In this document: positions 31,702 through 40,494 of the stretch, one piece after another | Layout: the number at the start of each line of letters is the position of its first letter | Numbering within the stretch: the stretch's first letter is position 1 | The notes under the pieces: generated by a model | Databases searched by the model: none | What the model was told of the DNA's origin: nothing | What the model saw: only the letters and a program-made list of their open reading frames with translations | Assembly (NCBI GenBank): GCA_049323895.1 | Contig: JBMOKT010000013.1 | Span: 62,001-126,000 of the forward strand | Source: JBMOKT01 sp049323895 | Lineage (GTDB): Bacteria; Bacillota; Peptococcia; Peptococcales; BICA1-8 | DNA: 64,000 bases | Direction of reading: 5' to 3' | Program-made: the position numbers and the translations under genes

Positions 31702-32287
31702 TTTTTCTAATATTAATGCTTTTGCCCATGATTTAGTAAAAAAAGTGATCGGCTTGGGTGATATAGTAGTAGATGCTACTGCCGGCAACGGGTATGATAC
31801 CCTTTTCCTGGCACAGGAAATAGGTCGGGATGGTAAGGTTTTTTCCTTTGATATTCAACGACAGGCCATAGAGAATACATATCAGCTTCTTCAGAAGCAC
31901 CAACTATTAGAAAGGGTTGTCCTTATACAGGATGGGCATGAAAATTTATCTAAACATATTAGGAGCAACGTAAAAGCAGTTATGTTTAATTTAGGTTATC
32001 TGCCTAAAGGAGACCATGGAATTATAACAGGTCCTGCAACAACGGTAAGGGCATTAGAACAATCCTTGGAAATTATTGAGAGAGGGGGTTTAATTACAGC
32101 AATTGTCTATACCGGGCACCTAGGTGGGCAAGAGGAAGAGCAAGCTGTGATTGACTTCATCTCAAATCTAGATAAACGTCATTGGGATGTACTAAAATGG
32201 TTCTACTTAAATAGAGGCAGCACTGCACCCTATTTAATTGCCATATCCAGGCGGGAGGGGAACAATAGTGAAATCAAGGCGCCATAA
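31694..32287 (+). CDS. mnmM: YtqB/MnmM-type SAM methyltransferase
   Basis: This 197-residue class I methyltransferase has the SAM-binding motif VVDATAGNGYDTLFLAQEIG. The later MFNLGYLPKGDHGI matches the YtqB (rRNA methylase-like, PF06962) family. The B. subtilis homologue has been characterised as MnmM, methylating wobble uridine derivatives in tRNA; transfer of that function is inference. ATG 31694 overlaps nadK by 8 nt. Confidence 0.85.
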   Translation: MSNFSNINAFAHDLVKKVIGLGDIVVDATAGNGYDTLFLAQEIGRDGKVFSFDIQRQAIENTYQLLQKHQLLERVVLIQDGHENLSKHIRSNVKAVMFNLGYLPKGDHGIITGPATTVRALEQSLEIIERGGLITAIVYTGHLGGQEEEQAVIDFISNLDKRHWDVLKWFYLNRGSTAPYLIAISRREGNNSEIKAP

Positions 32288-32714
32288 AATGATTCTGGAA
32301 TTAATACAAAATAATATTATAAGCACCCAGGAAGAAGTGGCAGAAGAATTGCGGAGAGAGGGATTCAATGTTACTCAAGCCACTGTATCCAGGGATATTA
32401 AAGAATTAGGACTAATCAAAGTGTCTATCGGTAATGATCTGTATAAATATGCCCTGCCGATGGAGGTTACGGTTTCTGAGGCCAGGCTGCGTTTTATGCT
32501 CAAAGAATTTGTCCTGAAATGCAATTCCAGCGAGAATATCATTGTTATTAAAACGCCACCCGGCAATGCTCAGGCGGTAGCTTCTGTCCTTGACAGTGCC
32601 CAGTGGAAGGAAGTATTAGGGAGTGTAGCCGGTGATGATACTATCTTTCTCGTAATTAAACCTATTAATGCTGTTGAGGAAGTCATAAATAGAATAAGTT
32701 CATATTTAGACTGA
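32268..32714 (+). CDS. argR: Arginine repressor ArgR/AhrC
   Basis: This 148-residue regulator has an N-terminal winged helix (STQEEVAEELRREGFNVTQATVSRDIKELGLIKV) and a C-terminal arginine-binding hexamerisation domain (NIIVIKTPPGNAQAVASVLDSA and GSVAGDDTIFLVI). The GTG at 32268 follows GGGAGGGGAAC. It overlaps the preceding gene by 20 nt and precedes recN as in most Firmicutes. Confidence 0.96.
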   Translation: MKSRRHKMILELIQNNIISTQEEVAEELRREGFNVTQATVSRDIKELGLIKVSIGNDLYKYALPMEVTVSEARLRFMLKEFVLKCNSSENIIVIKTPPGNAQAVASVLDSAQWKEVLGSVAGDDTIFLVIKPINAVEEVINRISSYLD

Positions 32715-32734
32715 CATTTGGAGGTCTCGGATTT

Positions 32735-34429
32735 ATGCTAATGCAGTTAAACATTAGTGATTTTGCTCTAATTGATAAATTAAATATGGAGTTTGACGGA
32801 GGGTTTAATGTCTTAACGGGTGAGACCGGGGCAGGCAAATCAATTATTATTGACGCTGTATCACTGCTTTTAGGGGCAAGGGCATTAACTGAAGGAGTGC
32901 GGGCTGATAAAGAAAAAGCTTTCATTACGGGAGTCTTTTATGTTAAAGAAAACGAATTTTTAGAAAAATTGTTAAAAGAATATGCTTTTGATTTGGACGA
33001 GGATGAGAGGCTGTTAACCCTTTCTCGGGAGATTTCCCTTTCCGGAAAAAACACCTGCCGTATCAACAACAGGATTGTAAACTTAGGTGTATTTAAGGAA
33101 ATAGGAAGTCAACTGGTGGATATCTATGGGCAGCATGATTTCCAATCCCTTTCCAATAAGGACAAGCATATTGATCTTTTAGATTCTTTAGGTGATGAAA
33201 ATTATCAAAACCTGTTAAAAACTGTAAGGGAAAATTATTTAACATTAAAAACCTTACAGAAAAAGTACAATGAATTACAGGGACAGATTGATGATAAATC
33301 GCAGCGTATAGGTTTTCTAAAATTTCAAATTAATGAGATAGAATCTTTAAAATTAAATGATCTTAATGAGGACGAAGAGATAAACAATGAATTAGCTGTC
33401 CTGACCAATTGGGAAAAAATTGCATCTGCTGTCAATAAAGGATATGAAGCCCTTTATGGAAATAACTCTGCATACGATAAGGTTAGTCAGGTTGTAAATT
33501 GGCTGGAAGAAGCGGCTCAGTTTGACCCCAAGATAGGGGAAATTGCAGCAAATATGCATACGGTGATATTTAGCATTGAGGATGCTGCCAGATTCTTAAA
33601 GTCTTATGAGGAAAACTTTGAGTTTAATCAAGAGCGCAAAGAATATTTGCAGGAAAGAAAATACGCTATAGATAAATTAAAAAGAAAATATGGTGGAACA
33701 ATAAATGATATACTCCTATATTTAAAAAAGGCAGCCGAGGAGCTAGATGAATTGGATAATTCTGAAGTGCAATTGGAAGAATTGACCCAAAAAGTTACCC
33801 AGTGTGAGCAAAAGTATTTTAAGTATGCTGCTGAACTCTCCCAGCAAAGATTAAAAACAGCAAATGATTTTTCTTTAAAAATAAAAGAACAGCTGGCACA
33901 ATTAGCAATGCCCCATACCGAATTTAAAGTTGATTTCACTAATAAAAACATTTCTCCTAATGGAATAGATGAAGTAGAATTCTTAATTTCACCCAATCCT
34001 GGTGAGCCCTTAAAGCCTTTGGCAAAAATTGCATCAGGCGGGGAGATGTCCAGATTAATGCTGGCTTTTAAAGTGATTTTTGCCGGTAATGAAATGTTTT
34101 CCACCCTTATTTTTGATGAAATTGACTCAGGTATAGGGGGTCATGTTATAAATAATATTGCCGAAAAACTTTATCAAGTGTCTCGTTACCATCAAGTGTT
34201 GTGTGTTACTCATTCACCCCATTTGGCAGCCATAGCCGATAGGCATTTTAAAATAAACAAGGAAATAAATGGAAACAAAACCTGTACCACGGTTGAAATT
34301 TTAAAAGAGGAAGAAAGAATTGAAGAACTTGCCAGGATGCTAGGAGGTCAAGATATTATAACCCATAATCATGCATCGGAGATGAGAAATAAAGGAAAAA
34401 ACAGAAATTTTCAAAAAAAATCAATCTAA
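32735..34429 (+). CDS. recN: DNA repair protein RecN
   Basis: This 564-residue SMC-like ATPase has Walker A GETGAGKSIIIDAVSLLLGAR, a central coiled coil, and the C-terminal ABC signature (ASGGEMSRLMLAFKVI) with Walker B (TLIFDEIDSGIGG). It acts early in double-strand break repair. GGAGGT lies 9 nt before ATG 32735. Confidence 0.97.
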   Translation: MLMQLNISDFALIDKLNMEFDGGFNVLTGETGAGKSIIIDAVSLLLGARALTEGVRADKEKAFITGVFYVKENEFLEKLLKEYAFDLDEDERLLTLSREISLSGKNTCRINNRIVNLGVFKEIGSQLVDIYGQHDFQSLSNKDKHIDLLDSLGDENYQNLLKTVRENYLTLKTLQKKYNELQGQIDDKSQRIGFLKFQINEIESLKLNDLNEDEEINNELAVLTNWEKIASAVNKGYEALYGNNSAYDKVSQVVNWLEEAAQFDPKIGEIAANMHTVIFSIEDAARFLKSYEENFEFNQERKEYLQERKYAIDKLKRKYGGTINDILLYLKKAAEELDELDNSEVQLEELTQKVTQCEQKYFKYAAELSQQRLKTANDFSLKIKEQLAQLAMPHTEFKVDFTNKNISPNGIDEVEFLISPNPGEPLKPLAKIASGGEMSRLMLAFKVIFAGNEMFSTLIFDEIDSGIGGHVINNIAEKLYQVSRYHQVLCVTHSPHLAAIADRHFKINKEINGNKTCTTVEILKEEERIEELARMLGGQDIITHNHASEMRNKGKNRNFQKKSI

Positions 34430-34545
34430 CAAATTTGCGAAAATATTCAATACATAAAGAAGCCTAGAATAGGTTAACTTAAAGCTATAGAAAATAATTA
34501 TTTTGAAGCTGAGGGAAAGCACAGGGAGTCTAAGGGAGTGATTAG

Positions 34546-35859
34546 GTGCCCAAAAGCTTCAGAAAGAATATAATTATCTTCTTAGCTTTTTTTCTTTTTA
34601 TAGCCTTTTCAACACCGATGCAAAGTTATTTAACCCTGCCCACGGAACAAAAAATCTCAGTAGGTGACAAACTGACCTTAGGTTTAGAATTCCCTCAAAG
34701 TTTTAGAGAGAAGTTAAGTGTCCAAATTAACGATGGAGAACAAATTTTAGGCAATAAACAAGGAGAATTTAACTTTTCCGATATTTCTCCCGTTGCTTTA
34801 GAACCGGGGAAAGTAAATTTGCAGTTAAAACTGTTTGGAATAATTCCCCTGAAAAAAATTAATGTGGATGTGGTAGAAAATATCAAGGTAATTCCCGGTG
34901 GTCAATCAGTAGGTGTCCTTCTAAGAACACAGGGAATACTAATTGTTGGGCAATCACCTGTTATAGACCAATTGGGTGATAGCCATTTTCCAGCAAAAAA
35001 AGCAGGTGTTGAAACAGGCGATACCATAATTAAAGTAAATAACAACTATGTTCAGACTGATGACCAACTTGCAAGCCTCATACATGAGTTGGGTAAAAAA
35101 GGTGAAACAATTAAATTTCTGATCAGAAGAAAAAATGCTTATCTAACAAAAGAGATAAAACCTATTTATTGCCCGGAAACAAAAAGTTATAGAATTGGGT
35201 TATATGTGCGAGATAATGCCGGTGGAGTTGGAACCTTAACTTTTGTAGACCCAGTTTCTCAAAAATATGGAGCATTGGGGCATATGATAAGTGACGGTGA
35301 GACAAATCAAAAACTAAATATTAAAACCGGTAAGCTGGTAAAAGCTTCAATTCAAGGCATTCAAATTGGTAAAAGAGGTCAACCGGGAGAAAAGGTAGGG
35401 ATGTTTGTTGAAAATTCTACTTTGGGGGATATACAATTAAATAGCTACTGTGGAATTTTTGGAGCAATAGATGCGAACATCCAGGATTATCTAGCTAAAC
35501 CTATACCTATCAGTTACTCTAATCAAATTAAAACAGGCATAGCAGAAATTTATACAGTAGTAGAAAACCAAAAAGTTGAAAAATTCACCATATTGATTGA
35601 GAAAACATTAACAGGAAGATCAGATGGCAAAAATATGATTATCAGGATTACTGATCCTAAACTGTTAAAGACAACAGGCGGTATTATACAGGGTATGAGT
35701 GGTTCGCCCATAATTCAAGACGGAAGATTAGTTGGAGCAGTTACTCATGTCTTTGTAAATGACCCGACAAGAGGATATGGCATTTATATTGAAAATATGC
35801 TAAGAGAAGCAGGTATAATTGAAGATAATGCAAGAAGTGATGAAAATCTTGGAGCTTAA
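34546..35859 (+). CDS. spoIVB: SpoIVB serine peptidase
   Basis: This 437-residue S55 peptidase is secreted by the forespore to trigger pro-sigma-K processing in the mother cell. It has an N-terminal membrane signal (NIIIFLAFFLFIAFSTPM), a PDZ domain (SHFPAKKAGVETGDTIIKVNN), and the catalytic domain with GALGHMISDGE (His) and GIIQGMSGSPIIQDG (Ser). The start is GTG 34546 after AAGGGAGTG. It lies immediately upstream of spo0A, as in Bacillus and Clostridia. Confidence 0.97.
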   Translation: MPKSFRKNIIIFLAFFLFIAFSTPMQSYLTLPTEQKISVGDKLTLGLEFPQSFREKLSVQINDGEQILGNKQGEFNFSDISPVALEPGKVNLQLKLFGIIPLKKINVDVVENIKVIPGGQSVGVLLRTQGILIVGQSPVIDQLGDSHFPAKKAGVETGDTIIKVNNNYVQTDDQLASLIHELGKKGETIKFLIRRKNAYLTKEIKPIYCPETKSYRIGLYVRDNAGGVGTLTFVDPVSQKYGALGHMISDGETNQKLNIKTGKLVKASIQGIQIGKRGQPGEKVGMFVENSTLGDIQLNSYCGIFGAIDANIQDYLAKPIPISYSNQIKTGIAEIYTVVENQKVEKFTILIEKTLTGRSDGKNMIIRITDPKLLKTTGGIIQGMSGSPIIQDGRLVGAVTHVFVNDPTRGYGIYIENMLREAGIIEDNARSDENLGA

Positions 35860-35876
35860 TCTCCAAGATTTTTAAT
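35843..35876 (+). terminator. Intrinsic terminator after spoIVB
   Basis: AAAATCTTGGAG (35843-35854) pairs perfectly with CTCCAAGATTTT (35861-35872), followed by a short T-run. The stop codon lies in the loop region. Confidence 0.88.
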
Positions 35877-36061
35877 TTTGCCTTATTTTTTGACAAATAA
35901 TCTAATTATTCTTCTATTTTAAAAATACTTAAAACCATGCTATTTTTGAGGATAACTAAAATTTTCGCTTAGACCTAATCCTTTATTAGCAGTTGTTTAG
36001 CCCCTTTGTAATAAAACAAAGAATAATGTTGGAATATTTGATAAAAAAGAGGTATTTTTTG

Positions 36062-36090
36062 GGAGGATATCTTTTTGTTTTTGTCGAAAT
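36062..36090 (+). promoter_or_regulatory. Candidate sigma-H promoter and 0A box of spo0A
   Basis: GGAGGATAT (36062-36070) and CGAAAT (36085-36090) are 14 nt apart. They match the sigma-H pattern RnAGGAwwT-N12-14-HGAAT with a mismatch in the -10. A perfect Spo0A box, TGTCGAA, occupies 36082-36088, overlapping the -10. This fits the sigma-H-dependent, Spo0A-autoregulated promoter known for spo0A in Bacillus. Confidence 0.55.
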
Positions 36091-36135
36091 TCTCTTTCAA
36101 ACAATACTTAAAAACGAAATAGGGGGCGCGTATTA

Positions 36136-36927
36136 ATGTTTACAGGGACTAAATTGCTCATCGCAGATGATAATAAGGAATTTTGCGATATTCTAAGAGA
36201 ATACTTCATTGACCAAGAAGATATAGAGTTGGTTGGAATAGCTAATAATGGAGTAGAGGCTTTAAAAAAAATAAAAGAAGAAGAGCCCAATGTGGTAGTT
36301 TTGGATATAATTATGCCGCATCTTGACGGTATTGGTGTATTGGAAAAAATGAGTTATGACCAATACCGCCCCAAAGTTATCATGTTAACGGCTTTTGGTC
36401 AAGAATCAATGACACAAAAAGCGGTGGAACTGGGTGCAGATTATTATCTTTTAAAGCCTTTTGATATAGATGTTTTAGCAAGCAGAATCCGGCAGTTAGG
36501 TAATAGCAGCAATGGATATTCAAGTACTTCGTCCATTAGAACCAATCCTCCCAGTATTATAAGTAAAGGGAAAAATTTAGAGGTTGAGGTTACGAATATC
36601 ATTCACCAAATGGGTGTTCCGGCCCATATTAAAGGATACCAATATTTGAGGGATGCAATTTTATTGGTTATCGAAGAAGTAAATCTCCTAGGTGCAGTCA
36701 CAAAAGAGTTATATCCCATGATTGCAGAAAAGTACTCTACAACCCCAAGCCGTGTAGAACGGGCCATAAGGCATGCTATTGAATTGGCCTGGGATCGTGG
36801 TAATGTAGAAATGATGAATAAATTTTTTGGCTATACAATCAACCTTGATCGGGGAAAACCTACCAACAGCGAGTTTATTGCGATGGTAGCCGATAAGCTG
36901 AGATTATCCCATAAAGTGGTAAGCTGA
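36136..36927 (+). CDS. spo0A: Sporulation master regulator Spo0A
   Basis: This 263-residue response regulator has an N-terminal receiver (acidic pocket D11-D12, phospho-acceptor D57 in VVVLDIIMP, conserved Lys in LLKPF). The C-terminal Spo0A DNA-binding domain follows (IIHQMGVPAHIKGYQYLRDAI ... TTPSRVERAIRHAIELAWDRGN). When phosphorylated it commits the cell to sporulation. The length matches the family. Its own promoter appears to carry a 0A box. Confidence 0.99.
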   Translation: MFTGTKLLIADDNKEFCDILREYFIDQEDIELVGIANNGVEALKKIKEEEPNVVVLDIIMPHLDGIGVLEKMSYDQYRPKVIMLTAFGQESMTQKAVELGADYYLLKPFDIDVLASRIRQLGNSSNGYSSTSSIRTNPPSIISKGKNLEVEVTNIIHQMGVPAHIKGYQYLRDAILLVIEEVNLLGAVTKELYPMIAEKYSTTPSRVERAIRHAIELAWDRGNVEMMNKFFGYTINLDRGKPTNSEFIAMVADKLRLSHKVVS

Positions 36928-36943
36928 TTTTTTATTAAATATT

Positions 36944-36978
36944 AAAACCGGACTTTAATGAGGTTCGGTTTTTTTATT
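36944..36978 (+). terminator. Intrinsic terminator after spo0A
   Basis: AAAACCGGAC (36944-36953) pairs with GTTCGGTTTT (36963-36972, one G-U pair) and runs into a long T tract. Confidence 0.9.
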
Positions 36979-37050
36979 TTTATAAATGAATGATTCCATA
37001 CATAAATTCTAATAATAAATTTAAGACTGGATTCTTAGGGGAGTGATAAC

Positions 37051-38172
37051 TTGCAGCTAAAAGGAAAAGTCTGTGTTGATAAAAAAACTAAGAATCTAAC
37101 CAAAAGAGTGCAACCCGGGGAAATTGCAGTTATAAACCATCCCGACCTTGATGAAATAGCAGCCAAAGCCCTAGTTGAATCTAAAGTAAAAGCTGTTATT
37201 AATGCAGCCCCGTCAATTACAGGGAAATATCCTAACCAAGGACCTGGCATTTTATTGCAGGCAGGCATCCCTTTGATAGATAACGCAGGAAAAGAAATAA
37301 TGGATTTAAGGGATGGGGAAAACCTATCCATTTGCAATAATAACATATTTCATCACAACAACCTTCTGGCTACAGGCGTTGTAATGACCAAAGAACTCTT
37401 AGAAAAGCAATTGGATCTTACCCAGGAAAATATGGAGGATGAATTAATTAAATTTGTAGATAATACCCTTATCCATGCTTTTAAGGAAAAGGATATTATT
37501 TTAAATAATAAATTAATCTATCCCCTACTCAAGACTAAGCTTGAAGGAAAGCAAGCTGTTGTTGTAGTACGTGGCAAGAATTACAAGGAAGATTTATCAG
37601 CCATCAGACCTTATCTTAGTGAAATTAAACCTATTCTAATTGCTGTGGACGGAGGGGCAGATGCCCTATTGGATTTGGGTTTTAAACCAGATTTAATAGT
37701 CGGGGATATGGACAGCATTTCTGATTCCGCTCTCCTTTGCGGAGGGGAACTAATAGTTCATGCTTACTTATCGGGAAAAGCCCCTGGAATTGAAAGGCTA
37801 AAAAAAATGGGTTTAGAATATACTTTAATTCCAGTTCCGGGGACGAGTGAGGATGCAGCTATGCTTTTAGCAGATGCCAAAGGTGCAGAACTGATAGTTG
37901 CCGTAGGGACCCATTCCAACATGATTGATTTTTTGGAAAAGGGTAGACCAGGCATGGCTAGTACCCTATTAGTAAGGATAAAAGTAGGGCAGAAGCTTAT
38001 TGACGCTAAAGGTGTAAGTAAATTATATAAACCTAAACTATATTTTGGTCATTTGGCACAGGTATTAGTAGCAGGATTAATACCCATATTTATTTTTTCT
38101 TCAATATCACCGGTTTTTAATCAATTTTGGCGGATTCTAATATTAAAAATAAGACTGTTAGTCAGAATTTAG
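37051..38172 (+). CDS. steA: SteA-like protein (thiamine pyrophosphokinase-like fold)
   Basis: This 373-residue protein has a central thiamine-pyrophosphokinase-like region (PILIAVDGGADALLDLGFKPDLIVGDMDSISDSAL), but the later segment GTSEDAAMLLADAKGAELIVAVG differs from true kinases. A C-terminal hydrophobic helix (HLAQVLVAGLIPIFIFSSISPVF) follows. This matches SteA, reported to act with SteB in cytokinesis of Corynebacterium. TTG 37051 follows TAGGGGAGTG. SteB-like is encoded next. Confidence 0.8.
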   Translation: MQLKGKVCVDKKTKNLTKRVQPGEIAVINHPDLDEIAAKALVESKVKAVINAAPSITGKYPNQGPGILLQAGIPLIDNAGKEIMDLRDGENLSICNNNIFHHNNLLATGVVMTKELLEKQLDLTQENMEDELIKFVDNTLIHAFKEKDIILNNKLIYPLLKTKLEGKQAVVVVRGKNYKEDLSAIRPYLSEIKPILIAVDGGADALLDLGFKPDLIVGDMDSISDSALLCGGELIVHAYLSGKAPGIERLKKMGLEYTLIPVPGTSEDAAMLLADAKGAELIVAVGTHSNMIDFLEKGRPGMASTLLVRIKVGQKLIDAKGVSKLYKPKLYFGHLAQVLVAGLIPIFIFSSISPVFNQFWRILILKIRLLVRI

Positions 38173-38181
38173 GGGGGAACA

Positions 38182-39000
38182 ATGATTATTGATTTTAGAT
38201 ATCACGTAGCCTCCTTGGTTGCTATTTTTATAGCTTTAGCTTTGGGAATTTTAATAGGAAGCACCCTTATTGGTGATGACTTAGTGAATAATATGGCCCA
38301 GGAACAGCAGTTGTGGATTGGACGATTAGAAAAGGACTATCAAAATTTAAGGAAAGAGACTGCCGGACTGCGAATGGAATTATCCACTAAGCAAAATGAA
38401 TTAAGTTACTATCAAAGTTTTGTTAAAAACGTCAAGCCGTATTTAATTAGCAATAAGCTGCAAGGGCAAAAATTTGCAATTGTCGAGATTGATTCACAAG
38501 GTCTATTAAATGATTTAACAAAAGCCTTGGAAGAATCTGGTGCCGCTATTGTCTCAAGTACAAGGATAAATGTTTTTCCAGCATTAAGTGAAAAAGAAAA
38601 ATATACGGAGATTTCACAAGCCTTGGCTACTTTATTGGTCAGCGGGGAATATGGTGAGTATTTGCAAACTTTAGAGCAACAAGGGGTCTTAAATAGTTTT
38701 GGCAAATACGGAGAAGGTATTGATGGTATAATTGTAGTCTCGGGGTATAAAGATGAAAATAATTTCTTTTTAGCCATACATGATGCTTTTACTAACATAA
38801 CAAATTTAAAAATACCCTTATTTTTTATTGGCAGCAATAAATATAATCATGGCAGGTTAGAAAGAACATGGTTACTGAATAATTTGGAAACAGAACCAGG
38901 GCAGATTTCTTTAATTCTTTCAATTTTCGAAAGCAAAGATTTGCAAGAAATAAAGGTTGATTCCCATGTTAGCGGAGGAAGAGGTAGAAATGAACAATAA
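38182..39000 (+). CDS. steB: SteB/MctB-like membrane protein
   Basis: This 272-residue protein has an N-terminal transmembrane helix (YHVASLVAIFIALALGILIGSTLI) followed by a coiled coil (about residues 45-75) and an extracytoplasmic alpha/beta domain. Databases call the family copper transporter (MctB), but pairing with steA makes the division protein SteB the better model. It overlaps the next gene by 11 nt. Confidence 0.78.
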   Translation: MIIDFRYHVASLVAIFIALALGILIGSTLIGDDLVNNMAQEQQLWIGRLEKDYQNLRKETAGLRMELSTKQNELSYYQSFVKNVKPYLISNKLQGQKFAIVEIDSQGLLNDLTKALEESGAAIVSSTRINVFPALSEKEKYTEISQALATLLVSGEYGEYLQTLEQQGVLNSFGKYGEGIDGIIVVSGYKDENNFFLAIHDAFTNITNLKIPLFFIGSNKYNHGRLERTWLLNNLETEPGQISLILSIFESKDLQEIKVDSHVSGGRGRNEQ

Positions 39001-39679
39001 AAACATATCTGTTTTAATACCGGCCTTTAATGAGGAAAAAAATATTATTGATACAATATTGGGTTTGAAAAAAATACCATCCATTAAGCAAATTATTGTT
39101 ATTGATGATGGTTCCAGTGATAGTACCTCTAATTTATGCAATAGGCTGGATGTAGAAATAATCACCCTTAAAAAAAACGGCGGTAAGGGAAATGCTCTCA
39201 ATGTTGGCTCGAAATATATTATTGGGGATTTTATTGCATTAGTCGATGGTGACTTAGGCTTATCCTCTGAAGAATTAAAAAAATTGATTAATCCTGTAGT
39301 AAGTGGCACTGTTGATATGACTATTGCCGCTTTTCCCCCTGCCTCAAGAAAAGGGGGATTTGGGGTTGCTAAAAAAACCGCTGGTTGGGGCTTGAAATTT
39401 TTGACCAGGGAGGATTTTAAGGCACCCTTGTCAGGACAACGGTTTATGAAAAGAGAGGTATTTGAAAGTTTGCTGCCCTTTTCTTCGGGTTTTGGTGTAG
39501 AGGTAGGCATGACCCTTGATGCTATTCTAAAAGGATACACTATTAGGGAAATCAGAACTGATATGGGACATGAGGAGACGGGGCGTAATTTGGCTGGATT
39601 TCTCCACAGGGGCAGACAGCTTAAAGATATCTTTATTACCTTAACTAAAAAAGGGTGGCGGAAATGGGCATTGTCTTAG
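38990..39679 (+). CDS. Glycosyltransferase family 2
   Basis: This 229-residue GT-A fold enzyme has SVLIPAFNEEKNI, VIDDGSSDSTSNLCNRL (nucleotide-sugar binding), ALVDGDLGLS (DXD-like metal site) and SGQRFMKREVFESLLPFSSGFGVEVGMTLDA. It resembles polyprenyl-phosphate or glucosyl-phosphoglycerate-type GT2 enzymes. Donor and acceptor are not predictable. ATG 38990 follows GAGGTAG. The next gene is a polyprenyl-phosphate transferase homologue, suggesting a shared envelope glycan pathway. Confidence 0.85.
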   Translation: MNNKNISVLIPAFNEEKNIIDTILGLKKIPSIKQIIVIDDGSSDSTSNLCNRLDVEIITLKKNGGKGNALNVGSKYIIGDFIALVDGDLGLSSEELKKLINPVVSGTVDMTIAAFPPASRKGGFGVAKKTAGWGLKFLTREDFKAPLSGQRFMKREVFESLLPFSSGFGVEVGMTLDAILKGYTIREIRTDMGHEETGRNLAGFLHRGRQLKDIFITLTKKGWRKWALS

Positions 39680-40461
39680 TAATTTTAAGTTATCTTTTAA
39701 CAAAAATTATTGCATTGCCTTTTTTTAACTTGTTATTAGCCGGTGGCTTAGTTCGGAAAAATTACCGGGACAGTGAAATTCCTATAAGTTTGGGGCTGAT
39801 AATTTTTTTTGGGTCCATACCTTCACTGTTACTTTACTCCCAACTCTTTAAAATTGCCATAATGCCCCAGTATTTACTGCTTCTTGCTTTTACGATGTTT
39901 GTGGGTTTTTTTGACGACATTTTGGGAAACCATGAAACTAAAGGATTGAAAGGTCATTTTAAATTACTTATTTATAAAGGAAAATTAAGTACAGGGTCTT
40001 TCAAGGCAATCAGCATTTCATTTATCAGTTTGTTTTTTGCGTTAAACATTACGGAGAATTATTTACTTATGGTTATTAATTTTGGTATCTTAATATTAGC
40101 TACCAACAGTTTTAATTTACTGGATGTCAGACCCGGCAGGGTACTTAAAGTTTTTACAGTAATTTGGCTGTTTATGTTTATTTTCAAACCTGAGAGCAGG
40201 ATCTTTTTAAGTATTATAATGGCTGCGGCAGCCGCCTACGCTCCCCTTGATTTGCAAGCCAAAGGCATGCTGGGTGATACCGGTTCCAATCTATTAGGCA
40301 TGGTGGCAGGTATATCACTGGTCTTATACCTTTCGCCAGCCGCAAAAACTCTTTCCTTATTATTTCTTGTATATCTTCACTATTACACAGAAAAAAAATC
40401 CCTTACTGCATTTATTGAACGACGGGGTTTATTAAAAATTATTGATGACTTAGGACGTTAG
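39664..40461 (+). CDS. MraY/WecA-family phospho-sugar transferase homologue
   Basis: This 265-residue polytopic protein of the PNPT family has FGFFDDILGN-like motif FFDDILGNHETKGLKGH, the N-x-x-N-x-x-D motif in NSFNLLDVRPG, and GMLGDTGSNLLGM. These are the catalytic Asp and uridine-binding residues of MraY/WecA. It is shorter than MraY (about 320) and lacks the usual C-terminal HH(F)E loop in canonical form (HYYTEKKS instead). It likely transfers a sugar phosphate to polyprenyl phosphate; the substrate is unknown. ATG 39664 overlaps the GT2 gene by 16 nt. Confidence 0.78.
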   Translation: MGIVLVILSYLLTKIIALPFFNLLLAGGLVRKNYRDSEIPISLGLIIFFGSIPSLLLYSQLFKIAIMPQYLLLLAFTMFVGFFDDILGNHETKGLKGHFKLLIYKGKLSTGSFKAISISFISLFFALNITENYLLMVINFGILILATNSFNLLDVRPGRVLKVFTVIWLFMFIFKPESRIFLSIIMAAAAAYAPLDLQAKGMLGDTGSNLLGMVAGISLVLYLSPAAKTLSLLFLVYLHYYTEKKSLTAFIERRGLLKIIDDLGR

Positions 40462-40494
40462 TTCCTGGTTGGAGGAAATTAGAGGTGAAATTCC

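Noticed and set aside
38182..39000. Copper transporter annotation for the SteB-like protein
   Set aside because: A single membrane helix with a coiled coil is unlike a metal channel. The pairing with steA supports a division-related role.
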